Assembly (NCBI GenBank): GCA_963576735.1
Contig: OY755190.1
Span: 799,695 to 863,694, forward strand
Source of the DNA: Bedellia somnulentella
Taxonomy: Eukaryota; Arthropoda; Insecta; Lepidoptera; Bedelliidae
Length of the DNA stretch: 64,000 nt
Direction of reading: 5' to 3'
Numbering within the stretch: position 1 is the first letter of the stretch; the number at the start of each line of letters is the position of its first letter. The position numbers and the translations under genes are program-made. Positions 52,607 to 63,795 of the stretch are shown one piece after another. A model generated the notes under the pieces. The model was not told where the DNA came from. It saw nothing but the letters and a program-made list of their open reading frames with translations, and did no database searches.

Positions 52607-53173
52607 GTATTGAAAATGGCCGCAGTCGAGTTGTTAGCTAAGTAGTGAGCTGTAAAACATTAATTCAGATTAAAACCAACAAAAGGATATATGTTCTAAG
52701 ATAACCTCCTATATTTCCTATCCAAATTGTGGCTAAGGTTCCTAGCATGCCATAAAGTATTTCATGTGTCAATCTGTATAAATAATAGTAAAATCTAAGG
52801 TACGTTTTTATTAAAGATTTTGGAATTACTAGTATATTTCCTTAAATAAATAAATAGTCATTAATAATTAATACAAAAGTACCCTCCATAAAGTAATGCC
52901 TAGAATTCTTAATTTCAATTTAAATTATGGTAGAGAATTTGTCCTAATAAATATAATTATGTCTGCGAGTAAATAAAAATGAGACGCGGCCTCCGGCATT
53001 AATGTTCATTTTTCCAGTTATTATAATTGTCTCTTAGCAAAGAATTCTCTGGAAGGGTTAATTAGCAACGTCCGACGATTGAATTAAAACAACGAGACTG
53101 TTAAGTGTGGATATGACTCCTTTATGGTATAACGGTGTAGAGAGTGGCGGTAAGCTTGCCCTTTTTACTGGTA

Positions 53174-53802
53174 CATACATACAAACATATAACATAACAT
53201 AACATAAACGTTCACGCCGAATATCCCCGAAGGGGTTGGCAGAGGTACTAATACTTCTGAACATCACGTGACTTTGTCACCTGGTGTTCAGAGTACCCAC
53301 GTTTTGCATGGACAGTGTACTCACGTGATAGGGGGCAGGCCTATCGCCGTTTTGTACGAATACACTGTCACATGACTAAGTACAACTCAGCCATGTGGGT
53401 TTCCTCACGATGTTTTCCCTCACCGTTAACAACCATGATAAATTAACCACACATATGTCTTTAGAAAAGACAAATTGGTGTAGGCCCGACCCGGGATTTG
53501 AACACTAGTCGCTTGCACGAGAACCGAGTGTTCTACCCACTGGGCTATCACGGTTGTTACAAACATATACTCACGGCTATAAATCCCTAGAAGGGGTAGC
53601 CAGAGCTAAGGAATTAGAAATTCCTCAGCCACATCTGGAAAATTGAGTGGGAAAAAGATGGTAAAATAAAGGTTGTTGGCGATGGGTCTCCAACCGCATC
53701 GCCCAAAAACCCTTAAAAGCCCCAATACCGTTAGTCGCCTCTTACGAACACCCACCGGAAGAAATGGGGTAGTGCTATTCTAAGCCGACACTACACAGCA
53801 AA
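53174..53802 (-). repeat. SINE-A (A1), 13-bp TSD, hosting a SINE-B
   Basis: CTTTTTACTGGTA at 53161-53173 and 53803-53815. Apart from the SINE-B in its tail the copy is complete and close to consensus, about 250 nt. Confidence 0.96.
53191..53557 (-). repeat. SINE-B nested in a SINE-A tail, 11-bp TSD
   Basis: TACAAACATAT at 53180-53190 and 53558-53568; the target is the SINE-A microsatellite. Full length with an intact tRNA-like head. Confidence 0.96.
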
Positions 53803-54048
53803 CTTTTTACTGGTAATAAGTTGCAAAATACATGAAGTACGATAAATGAATGCTAAAAGGTTATTTTTTGATAGTGCTGTACACTTTATATAACAATATA
53901 TTTGCTGTATATTTCTTTGTTTGTTGTGATTGAAGCCAGTTATTATAAAGAGGCAAATTTTCCAAATTAATAGGAAATATTTTTTACATAGTCGGAAAAC
54001 TAAAGTAATAACATTAAAGAGCGCATTGATTTTTATGAGATTTATATT

Positions 54049-54115
54049 TCATGATCGTATACAGTGGCAATCTGTTGAATCCATCTACTCCAATAGAAAT
54101 AAAAGGGTCAATAGT
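54049..54115 (+). mobile_element. RTE terminal fragment, decayed
   Basis: ATGATCGTATACAGTGGCAA and ATCTACTCCAATAG match the last codons and 3' module. Confidence 0.48.
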
Positions 54116-54280
54116 TAACTTAAATGAAAAATAATCCATATTTTTATTGATGTTAACTATCTATTTCTCGAAGCGATCGGATTGATCGAGGATATTGAAA
54201 TCCAAGGTGCTTAAAAATTAGCACAAACGCAGGTTCACTCAAATTATCGTATTTTCCTCGATTAAGAGATAAAACACTAA

Positions 54281-54418
54281 CGCCCGATTTCTGAATTGAG
54301 TATTCAAGCTGATAACGACTTAAGTATCGTTTTGTCTCATTCAGTTGTTAGGATTTCAATGCGACAGAACGATACTTAAGTTGTTCTCAGCTAGAATACT
54401 CAATTCAGAAATCGGGCG
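54281..54418. mobile_element. 138-bp hairpin MITE with TAA TSD, copy 2
   Basis: The termini CGCCCGATTTCTGAATTGAG and complement are perfect, better kept than at 10377. TAA at 54278-54280 and 54419-54421. Confidence 0.9.
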
Positions 54419-54477
54419 TAAACCTATTGTGCAGAATCCAATTACTAAGCCATTTTTTTATTCTTTTATTCTTCATT

Positions 54478-54620
54478 AAGAAGAATAAAAGAGCATGCAT
54501 GAAAAGATTGATGGATATAAACGAAGCTAGAGAGGTTTGTCAGGATCGTACGAAGTGGCGATCGATAGTTTCTGCCTACCCCAATGGGAAATAATGGCGT
54601 AAGTATATATGTATGTATGT
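54478..54620 (+). mobile_element. RTE 3' end
   Basis: From AAGAATAAAAGAGCATGC through the 3' module to ATGTATGTATG. Only the last ~40 codons are present. Confidence 0.85.
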
Positions 54621-54875
54621 ACTTAGCCAGTTAGTCAGCAAACTTGAAAGTTCAAATATAGATAGGAAAAACCCAAAAAAACACTATTAAAGTGGCCAAC
54701 TACCCCAACTTTTGGGACTATATCCCTAATAAATAAAGAATAAATAACGGAAAGAAAAATTTCGACACAGTCCTTCCGAATTAGTAAAAATTCGGAGGTA
54801 GGAAACGCAAACACTACTTAAAACGTGTAAAAGAAATAAAGGATAGAAGAATTTCACGCTGGCAGCCATTGACAC

Positions 54876-55146
54876 GGTGGCTCAATTAGCAGAGCCGTAT
54901 ACCCGAGGTCGCGGGTTAGATTCCCGCCTGTGTTGAAATTTTTCTTTCCTTTATTTATTACGTGAGTACACTGTCCATGCAAAACGTGGGTACTCTGAAC
55001 ACCAGGTGACAAAGTCACGTGATTTTCAGAAGTATTAGTACCTCTGCCAACCCCTTCGGGGATATTCGGCGTGAACGTTTATGTTTATGTTTTGTTATTA
55101 TGTTTTATTTATTAGTAATAATCCCCACATGAGGTTTTACTGAACA
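54876..55146 (+). repeat. SINE-C, tRNA-headed, split by SINE-B
   Basis: Head GTGGCTCAATTAGCAG (A box) and GCGGGTTAGATTCCCGC (B box), then TTTTTCTTTCC. After the insert come GTAATAATCCCCACATG and GTTTTACTGAAC. Another SINE-C piece in minus orientation (AATAACGGAAAGAAAAATTT) lies at about 54720-54770. Confidence 0.72.
54961..55103 (+). repeat. SINE-B 3' part nested in SINE-C, 11-bp TSD
   Basis: TTTATTTATTA at 54950-54960 and 55104-55114. The insert begins at CGTGAGTACACTG, so over half of SINE-B is missing by 5' truncation. Confidence 0.94.
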
Positions 55147-55426
55147 AAAAGATTTAAACTATATCCCTAAGTATAGGTAATCAAGTACCTAATTTAGTCA
55201 TGTCTATATGAAGATATCCTGAACACCGATTTATTACACTATAAGAAAATGGGCCGGGACAGATCGCGTCTAACTAAGACAGAACAAAATAAAAAGTGCC
55301 TTTACAAAGCTCGTCTTTCTATCTCATTATTTTTTTATCATTTTAATAAAGAAATGATAAAAGGAATGACGCAAATTAGTTTATCTTTGTTTTTTATGGC
55401 GATGACAACTTTATTAGCCTATTTGA

Positions 55427-55673
55427 TAATCACGGCCATAAATCCCAAAAAGGGCTAGCCAGAGCTTTAGAGCTGGAAAGTTCTCAGCCTCATTTTTAAG
55501 TTGATAGGGGACAAGATAAAACAAGCCAAGATGGTAGAAATAAATTATCGTTGGTGATGAGTCTCTAACCGCATCGCCAAAAAGCACTTAAAAAGCCCCA
55601 TACCCTTAGTCGCCTCTTACGATACCCGTGGGTAGAAAGGGGTAATGACATTCTTAGCCGGCACTACACGGCA
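55427..55673 (-). repeat. SINE-A (A3)
   Basis: ATAATCACGGCCATAAATCC, CTTTAGAGCTGG and GATACCCGTGGGTAG. An 18-nt stretch resembling GACAAGAT is duplicated (GACAAGATAAAACAAGCC). Confidence 0.83.
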
Positions 55674-55847
55674 TTTATCTATCTTAATAAGTCATTTATT
55701 TTTCATTTTAGATCAACGTTTGTATTATTAGCTTTCCGGGATAACACCAAGTCATCAGTGTACTTTGTAAATTCTTGTTTAGATGGCGAGTGGGGAAATG
55801 ATAATATAATATCGTATGTTTGGGAAAACTTTAGAATCTATCCTCCA

Positions 55848-55908
55848 CTTAACTTTCAAAAGAAGCTGAGAAATTTTTCATTACGAAGCTCTGGATGTTA
55901 TATATGTA
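55848..55908 (+). repeat. SINE-A remnant
   Basis: TCCTCCACTTAACTTTC and CGAAGCTCTGGATG only. Confidence 0.45.
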
Positions 55909-56375
55909 TTTTTTTTGGAAAAACCTATAAATACTAGGCCCTTTTCACCTAACTAGAACTTAAAGCAATTTTTCACTTAGAAGACTTACACCAACAACAC
56001 ACTATTTTATACAACATGATGATAGAAAAACACTTATATGATATTTTTTACGTATTTTTGAGAGAGAGTGTTTCCTTTTATTTAAGGTATTTACATAGTT
56101 AAAAGCTATATGAAAAATTTTTTTTACCAAATAAAATAATTGATTAACTAAAGCTACTGACATAGATTATGAACTCAAATTATTGAGACTCATAAAATGG
56201 CAATGTTCAAAAGTTTCCTTATCATAATCATAAGTCTCTTGTTTTAAAAGTAGTATTAATTAAATATTACAATCCAATTTCTTTTTGAACCTATTTAAAA
56301 CTCTTTATTGGTGTAATGTTGCTATGAAGAATCCTCAAAATCCTACTAATACTATTAACAAGTTCATATTATTAA

Positions 56376-56600
56376 CATACATACATATACTCACGGCTAT
56401 AAATCCCAAGAAGGGGTAGCCAGACATTAGGAACTAGAAGGTTGAGTGGGGAAAAGATGGCAAAATAAAGGTTGTTGGTGATGGGTCTCCAACCGCATCG
56501 CCCAAAAATCCCTTAAAAGGCCCAATACCGTTAGTCGCCTCTTACGTACACCCGGCGGAAGAAATGGGATAGTGCTATTCTAAGCCGACACTACACAGCA
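56376..56600 (-). repeat. SINE-A (A1)
   Basis: Near consensus apart from a ~25-nt deletion in the AATTCCTCAGCCAC region. Confidence 0.87.
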
Positions 56601-56639
56601 TACATTACTAGTAAATATATAAATAATTACCAGGAGAGC

Positions 56640-57777
56640 TATACTGAAATCTTCAGCTACTCACCAACCCACATCTCTATAACACATTCGCGCTACTAAA
56701 AAACCAAAGAAAACGTCGACCGTCCAATCAGTGAGGCGTATTCGAACATCGAACGCCGTTTTCCGTACGTTATTGGTTATCGATCGGAAACCAATCAACC
56801 AATACGGTCGCGCCACGATGGCACGCCCAGTTCGAAATAGGAACGCCTTGTGGGATAGATAATTATGATCTTTGCAGTTTAAGTCTTGACGTTCTTGTAG
56901 TGTAGGGGAAGAATAACATATTTTTCTAGACAAAGTCATAACATACAAATATACTATACAAGCTTTTAGGATATAATTCAGAGTATGGTTATTTTTTTCA
57001 AAATATGTACATATAGTTATATTTATGATTATATTTGTGTATAAAAATCGAAAAAGGGGTAGGCAGAACTTTTGAATCTTAATAATATCGGTTGAAGAAA
57101 AGGAAAAAATCAAACCTATTTTTTAATTGATTAATGTTTCAGTAATAAGCTACTCGTATAATTTGTCAACTGCTGAATAATTTGGGAGGCCATATATTCT
57201 TTCAGACTCATATATCTCACTTATTCGATACAAAAAGATAATTGCTGGGTACTACTGAAACTAAGGGTTTTTTTTTCTAGGATTGTTGTTTTATTTACAA
57301 ACAAAATCTTTTAAAGCTAAGTATATCACCAAAACTATGATTTTATAAAAAAAAGTTGTTATAACTTAAACCCAATTAATCCGTCTTTATTAACGCTGAA
57401 ACTTAATGAAAAGATGTTAATAGAAAAGCTCATCTAATCAAGCTCAGAAGTCTATCTACCTTTAAAGCTCTATTCTATTTACACCATTAAAATAATATTA
57501 TCATACTAAGTTTGTAGGAAAACTAAAGATGAAAAGAGTACATTATTTTATTGACCTCGCAGCGTCAAAGCCTTCGATTGGGCATGCGCAATGCGATCCA
57601 TATTTTTTCTTTACGAGCTTTGGAGGCGGGTTCGTTGCACTATTAAGATTTCAATATTCATGGAATAGTTTTCCATTCTGGAGTTTGGTAAGTAAATTTA
57701 AATGAAACTGATAAAGAAAATAATATTCGCATAATTTTAACTATATTCTTTAAAGGATAGATAGTACTATTATTATT
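56640..57777. other. spacer with a GC-richer CCAAT-containing block
   Basis: 56690-56850 is GC-richer with several CCAAT/ATTGG motifs, as also seen near 57575-57620 and 59500-59560. These could be promoters of genes outside my recognition, but no exon was found. The 150-residue minus frame at 56661-57113 has no domain. Confidence 0.35.
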
Positions 57778-57900
57778 TATTATAAGCATTTTGTGTCCCA
57801 CTGCTGGGCAAAGGCCTCTTTTCCCTTCTTCCACTCCATGCGATCTTGAGCGGTCTCCCACCAGTTCTTGCCCGGAGACCTAGTTCATCACTCCTTTTTT
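57778..57900 (-). mobile_element. LINE 3' remnant
   Basis: CCCACTGCTGGGCAAAGGCC reads on the minus strand as KRGLCPAVGH, a common LINE C-terminal remnant in insects. Confidence 0.5.
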
Positions 57901-57984
57901 TACTTGGTCAATGGAATTGTAGATAGTAATAAATTAATAATTATTCAGAATATCCTTTGTAGGGTCAGTATTCATGAAATATAT

Positions 57985-58160
57985 TAAGGCTTTATTTTGC
58001 ATGAAAACCTCACGTGGGAATTATTACTAATCAATTAAGGAAATAAAAAAAAACACGTTATTTTCACTTGATACCGTAGCTCAGATGGCAGAGTGTGGCG
58101 TATACCCGGATGTCGTGGGTTTGACTTATGCTGGTGTTAAAAAAATATATTTTCCTCATT
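57985..58160. repeat. SINE-C-like, rearranged
   Basis: A tail-type segment in minus sense (AAACCTCACGTGGGAATTAT) precedes a + tRNA-like head (GTAGCTCAGATGGCAGAG, B box GTGGGTTTGAC). The two outer flanks (AATCAATTAAGGAAAT and ATTTTCCTCATTGATT) form an imperfect inverted repeat. Confidence 0.5.
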
Positions 58161-58300
58161 GATTAATTGTAGAGATCTTTGAGGAAGGTTTATGTCCAGT
58201 AACGAACATTTTTAGGCTGTTGATGATGATAAAGTAGCGGTTAGTAAGTAGCAAATAATAAATGCTCTGATTAACTTTTTGATGAACTATAGTCATCAAA

Positions 58301-58402
58301 GCTTTGGTACTCTGAGCACGTAGTGTCACAATGCCATGTGATATTCAGAAGAAAACAAATCTTATTTGTATTAGGGCAAGTATCTCTGCCACCCCTCCAA
58401 AA
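58301..58402 (+). repeat. SINE-B remnant with insertion
   Basis: TGGTACTCTGAGCACG, TGCCATGTGATATTCAG, and TATCTCTGCC after a ~30-nt insertion. Confidence 0.48.
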
Positions 58403-58842
58403 ATGTATTGTTAGATTGAGACTATATATTTTTTGTAAGTATAAATATACTTAGGAAAGAGATGAAGTTTTTGAAAGCCTATAGGAAAAACATCACCAAT
58501 ATATATATTTTTTTCTACCTAATTGATTAGTAAATATTCAAATATGTATTTTTTTTATCTATATGGTGTCAATAAACACTTTTTACTTTACTTTTTTACC
58601 AACGTAAAGTACTCAACTTAGCGTTCACGTGATTAATGCCTAAAGTTTCAGTTCTTCTGCCAACCCGACAGACATATCAAAGCTCTGGCATACTCGTAAT
58701 AAATAATTTTGTAGAAACAGAGGGCAAAAGCCATAGTTTGTTTTACCTATACTCATGACCCTTATCTTGCTTGAGTTTGGCATCTACTATCGATTCTTTA
58801 CTTATTACCTTCATTTTTTCTCACATTTTTCTTTCTTCTCTT

Positions 58843-59087
58843 ACATACATATACTCTCGACTGAAAATCCCTAGAAGTGGTAGCCAGAGCTAAGGAATTA
58901 GAAATTCCTCAGCCACTTTTGGAAATGTGAATGGGGGAAAAGATGGTAATATAAAGGTTGTTGGTGACGGGTCTCCGGGTCGCATCGCCCAAAAATCCCT
59001 TAAAAGCCCCAATACCGTTAGTCGCCTCTTACGTACACCCACCGGAAGAAATGGGGTAGTGCTATTCTAAGCCAGCACTACACGACA
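58843..59087 (-). repeat. SINE-A (A1)
   Basis: The GCCGTGA motif is altered (ATACTCTCGACTG) and the B-box-like segment is mutated (GTCTCCGGGTCGC). Otherwise full length. Confidence 0.87.
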
Positions 59088-60483
59088 TGATATTTTATTC
59101 CTCTCACTTCGGACTCTCGTCTTTTATGAACGTTTTACATCTGGTCTTTAAACGTCTTGCGTGGTCGTTTTCCTGAATCAGTACATTAATCTTCTTAGGA
59201 AAATACACAAAGTCAAATTTTTTTTCTTGCATAACTTTAGTAAAAGTTCTGAATCAAGAATTTCAACACTTAAATGCATCGCTCGAAAGCCTGAATCACG
59301 CCAATATCACGGTGGTAGGCGTACAACCTTCTATCAATATTTTCAACCCAAAATAAAAAAAAATTGAAGAAGATTGATAAAAAAAAACTGAATAACCTAC
59401 TATAAGTACACAACACACACAACATGAATATACTATAAGTAAGAGCGATGAAAAAAATCTTATCAAAAGAAGGCTCTATTGAGGCTCGACTGCGCAAACT
59501 CGAACCGATAAGTGATATGTAAAACCAATCGCACGACGCCGATGTAGGCGGGGCTTCATGTGGGAGGAAGCCTTTTTAACAGAACCTTAAAAAAGCTTCC
59601 TTCTTTTCATTGTCTTTGTCATTTTTACGTAACTTTTATGAACAAAATTGAGAAAAATTGTGAAATCTTTTGCTATTCCTTGTTGATTTCATTTTAAATA
59701 TAATAAAAATAAATGCATAGATTATTCAATTGAAAATCAACTTCGGGACCAATTAAAAATATATTTTTTTTAAGTAAATGATATATTTTCTTAATTAAAA
59801 CAAAGACCTTTTCATCGTGTTTTCTCAGATACTCGAAACAGTAGCAGGCATAAAAATATTTTGTTATTTTATGTACTATTATCAGAACACATAACTTTAC
59901 CCCAAAATAGATTAAATAAAGAAGTATAAACTTAGTTTTTAGTTTAAATTGATATAAGAATTAGTTGATTATTGTTTGCATTTAATATTATAATAAAATA
60001 TCGAGGTGGGATACGTAAGAGTAACATTTCTCTATTTCTTTCTTTTTATAACATGGGAATTATTAAAAGTCCTGAGAATATTTATGAACAGACAAACATA
60101 CGTACCTATAGTCATGCCATTAGTTTCCATATGTAAAAATATTGATATGTGATGAATCTGGAGAGTTTTTCTATGATTGTGCAAAGCGGCAATCTTTGTA
60201 CTAAAGGGAAAATATACAGCAAGATACTAAATATTACTGAGATCAGAATCAACGTTTAACGTATGATTTTTATTGTTTAGGATAACGACAAAATAAGTAA
60301 GAAAGAAAGTATACAGATTAGTGTAAACAGTTTCATTGTAAATTTATATTATTCTAAGCCTTAATCAACGACTTTGAAATTCTGGTGATACAATAGTTTA
60401 CTGTAATAAACTCCCAAATATATCAACCATCAATCATATAAAAAAACTTTGTTTCGTGAATTTACTTAGTATATTATTCCTAC
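59088..60483. other. spacer; faint RTE scraps
   Basis: Weak RTE 3'-end similarity near 60108-60205 (TCATGCCATTAGTTTCCAT, GTGCAAAGCGGCAATC). A GC-richer block with CCAAT and AGGCGGGGC near 59520-59560. No gene supported. Confidence 0.35.
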
Positions 60484-60722
60484 TACTGTGTAGTGTCGGC
60501 TTAGAATAGCACTACCCAATTTCTTCCGGTGGGTGAACGTAAGAGGTGACTAACGGCATTGGGGCTTTAAAGGGATTTTTGGGCGATGCGGCTGGAGACC
60601 CATCACCAACAACCTTTATTTTAACATCTTTTCCCCTCCAAAAGTGGGTAAGGAATTTCCAATCCCTTAGCTCTGGCTACCCCATCTTGGGATTTATAGC
60701 CGTGAGTATATGTATGTATGTA
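60484..60722 (+). repeat. SINE-A (A1)
   Basis: A full-span copy with a ~10-nt deletion before CCTCCAAAAGTGG. TATTATT-type flanks suggest, but do not prove, a TSD. Confidence 0.87.
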
Positions 60723-60948
60723 TTATTTCTACACCCACAACATACATACAGTAATTTCAAAGAAACGACAATAGTACAAACTAGCATCTAAAGATAACAA
60801 TGCTTAATACAAATATTCTTGTTACTTCTTATCCCTTAATTATATACAAAGTTTTATGATGATCAGTTCAGTAGTTTATGCGTAAAAACGCAAGAAACTA
60901 AAATTCGCATATATAAAATTAGAAGATATTTAGATTCGTCTTTTACAT

Positions 60949-61055
60949 ACATACATACATACATACATATACTCACGAGTCCGTTAGTCGCCTCTTACGT
61001 ACACCCACCGGAAGAAATGGGGTAGCGCTATTCTAAGCCGACACTACACAGCAAA
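60949..61055 (-). repeat. SINE-A minimal derivative, 12-bp TSD
   Basis: CGTCTTTTACAT at 60937-60948 and 61056-61067. Only the tail plus about 15 nt of 3' end (ATACTCACGAG) and the first ~75 nt of the 5' end remain. The CCCC/GGG part of the 3' module is gone. Confidence 0.94.
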
Positions 61056-61067
61056 CGTCTTTTACAT

Positions 61068-62078
61068 TGTCTATTATTTTAACTAAACTCACTTAAAATA
61101 TGAGGATTTCTAAAGCTTACTCATTACCTAATGACGCCTCCACGGCCCATAAATATCACTTTCTTATATAAATATAACCCTTATTTTAACACGGGATGCG
61201 TTTTAAACCACTGACGACTTTTGTGAGCTAATCATTATTCATAATCATTATAATTACTTTTTTGGTTAGGAACCTTTACGTAGAGTGTACTTTAAGGAAG
61301 TTTTATTTGTAAATGTTTTGATTTGTGAGTTCTGAGCCTAATAAATCTACTAGTATTACCATTATATAACAATTTAATTATTAGTGTTTTCTAAGAATAA
61401 AATACTGTGTTATAACTTATAATCCAAATAGCCCATATTATTCGAAGATGTATTTTGAGATTATTTTAATTTAGTTAATGTTTCAATCTGTCATCAAAAT
61501 TCGGAAAGTGTTTTCTATCTGTTCAAAGATATAAATTGTTCGTTTCTAGTCAACAATATAACACGAAGGTTTTAATAAATGAAACTATGATAATTGTAAA
61601 ATAAATTAGCTTACCAAATGACTGACGCGACGCATTCTTAAAATACTTTTTTCGCAGGTTGTTTTGAACAGTCGGTCGTTACTAAATTAAATCGAAAGGT
61701 TATGGTCAAATTATCATTAATTTATATTATCATAGCTACTCAATTTAAATACAGTTTGTTAAATCCATCGTTAATTAAATAATACCGCATAATATTTTTA
61801 TGCTGCAGCAATTTTTGCTACGATGTATTCCAATAGTTAATTGCTACGAAACATTGAAACCAAATTGTCTACGAAACAACGCAACGTAGTCGTTTGGTTG
61901 CGCTACCCGACAAAAGATGGCGTTGTTAACATCAAACAAGAAAATAATGTAGTGGGTGAATTAGAATCAGCAAGTTTATCTACAAGTGGTTCGAAGAGTA
62001 ATAAAAATTTATATGTTTCATATACTTTAATACTGTTACGTCCTTTTATATAAAACTTCTTTTTCATGTGCTTTCTTT
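61068..62078. other. spacer, no feature
   Basis: The 70-residue frame at 61841 has no recognisable domain. Nothing else seen. Confidence 0.45.
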
Positions 62079-62330
62079 GCTGTGTAGTGTCGGCTTAGAA
62101 TAGCACTACCCCATTTCTTCCGGTGGGTGTACGTAAGAGGCGACTAACGGTGTTGGGGCTTTTAAGGGATTTTTAGGCGATGCGTTTGGAGACCCATCAC
62201 CAACAACTTACTTTTATTTTTACTATCTTTTCCTCACTCACATTTTAAGATGTGGCTGAGGGATTTCTAATTCCTTAGCTCTGGCTACCCCTTCTAGAGA
62301 TTAATAGCCGTGAGTATATGTATGTATGTA
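62079..62330 (+). repeat. SINE-A (A1), full length
   Basis: Head TTTGCTGTGTAGTGTCGG, tail ATGTATGTATGTA. Close to consensus. Confidence 0.9.
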
Positions 62331-62773
62331 CAAGCAACTTATTTTCCTCATCGTTGCTTTTTTTTAACTGAATTTCGTTCGTGTGAGTGTTGTAAAATGG
62401 GATTTCGTAAGTGATGGAACATACTTTGAACATTCTTCATATGTTAGTAGATAGAAGTACACGACAAGTCATATAACACTAGGCTTGGCATGACTTAGTC
62501 AAGATTTTAAAACTTTTTAGAGATAAACTAACAGCTCTATCGAGACTTGGCTAGTTTTTTACAGAATGATTTTGGTGGTTAAATTTACTTTCATGAATAA
62601 GTGTCAGAGCAACTGGTGATTTTAATTACAATTATATTTTAAATAAGAATATTACTTATCAATATTACTTATATGTCAAATCAAAACTCATCCGTAATGC
62701 AAAACTGACAAAATAATACACCAAGATTTTCCTTTTATGCCTACTACTAAATTCGCATGTCTTTCATTAAAAA

Positions 62774-62898
62774 AACATACATACATTCATATACTCACGC
62801 CATCATTTCCCATTGGGATACGCAGAGACTATTGATCGCCACTTCGTAAGATCCTGGCAAACTTTTCTAGCTTCGTCTACATTCATCAATCTTTTCGT
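62774..62898 (-). mobile_element. RTE 3' end
   Basis: CATACATACATTCATATAC, CTCACGCCATCATTTCCC, then the complement of the 'RLMNVDEARKVCQDLTKW' codons, ending at CTTTTCG. Confidence 0.82.
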
Positions 62899-63217
62899 CA
62901 TAAAAATATTTGTTCATAAAACTATCTTACTGTCTCCTCAAAAAACAAAATGTCATAGCTATCAGCTAAAATCAAGTCGACTAGTTTATTAAAGGTATGA
63001 ACAGAGTGGAGTATTGTACAAGGAATAATGTTCAGTCGGTACGTGTAGTTCTTGAACAATAATTCATACAACACAAAGGGCCGGAGGAATAGGAACTTCT
63101 TACAGAGATTATGTTTGGTAAATACGATACTGAATAGCTTTGAAGTAGTAATTTTGAATAAATCTGCAGTTTTATGACAAATATAATCAACCGTAATCGC
63201 CCTATGTGTACGGCTGT

Positions 63218-63378
63218 GAGGAAGAGGCGACTAAGAGTACTGAGATTATTTAAGCGATTTTTGGGCGATGTGGTTAGAGGCCAACCACAAACAACCTTTA
63301 TTGTACAATCTTTCCCCTGTTTAACTTTCATTAGTAGCTGCGTAGATTCTTATTCTGCATATGCATGTATGTGTATAT
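63218..63378 (+). repeat. SINE-A, decayed
   Basis: GAAGAGGCGACTAAGAGTAC, GATTTTTGGGCGATGTGG and ACAACCTTTATTGTAC. The 3' module is lost. Confidence 0.65.
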
Positions 63379-63390
63379 AACATTGAACTC

Positions 63391-63592
63391 ACTGAGAGTA
63401 GACTTAAGTTCAAATCCCGAGTAGGGCCTACACCAACGTGACATTGTTCAAGTCACATGCGTGGTTAATTCATAAAGTTTTTAACGGTGTGGAAAAACAT
63501 CGTGAAAAAAATAAAAGGCCAAGCTGTACTTAGTCATGCGAGATTATATCTGTGAAAAGCATTAATAGGCCTGCTTCATATCACATACAAAA
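63391..63592 (+). repeat. SINE-B, old
   Basis: B box AAGTTCAAATCCCGAG, GTGGTTAATTCATAA and GTACTTAGTCATGCG. It stops before the 3' module. Confidence 0.68.
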
Positions 63593-63662
63593 TTATTTTA
63601 ATAAAATTTCCTTGCCTTGTTTTGGACAAATTTTATATTTCTTTTCCGATATAGTATTAAAT

Positions 63663-63795
63663 TATACTCACGCCAATTATTTCTACTGCGCTAGGCAGAG
63701 ACTATCGGTCGCTACTTTGCACAATCCTCACAAATGTCTTTTTGTCATTCATTATTCTTCTTATACTTGCTCATTTTTCTTAAGGCCGCCATTAT
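63663..63795 (-). mobile_element. RTE 3' end, decayed
   Basis: TATACTCACGCCAATTATTT, GGCAGAGACTATCGGTCGC and TTTGCACAATCCTC. Confidence 0.65.

Noticed and set aside
7727..53557. CRISPR-like array of repeats
   Set aside because: Repeats are ~250-370 nt, in both orientations and irregularly spaced, with TSDs; they are SINEs in a eukaryotic genome.
56661..57113. 150-residue minus frame
   Set aside because: No recognisable domain, no neighbour or promoter evidence, and composition typical of AT-rich spacer.
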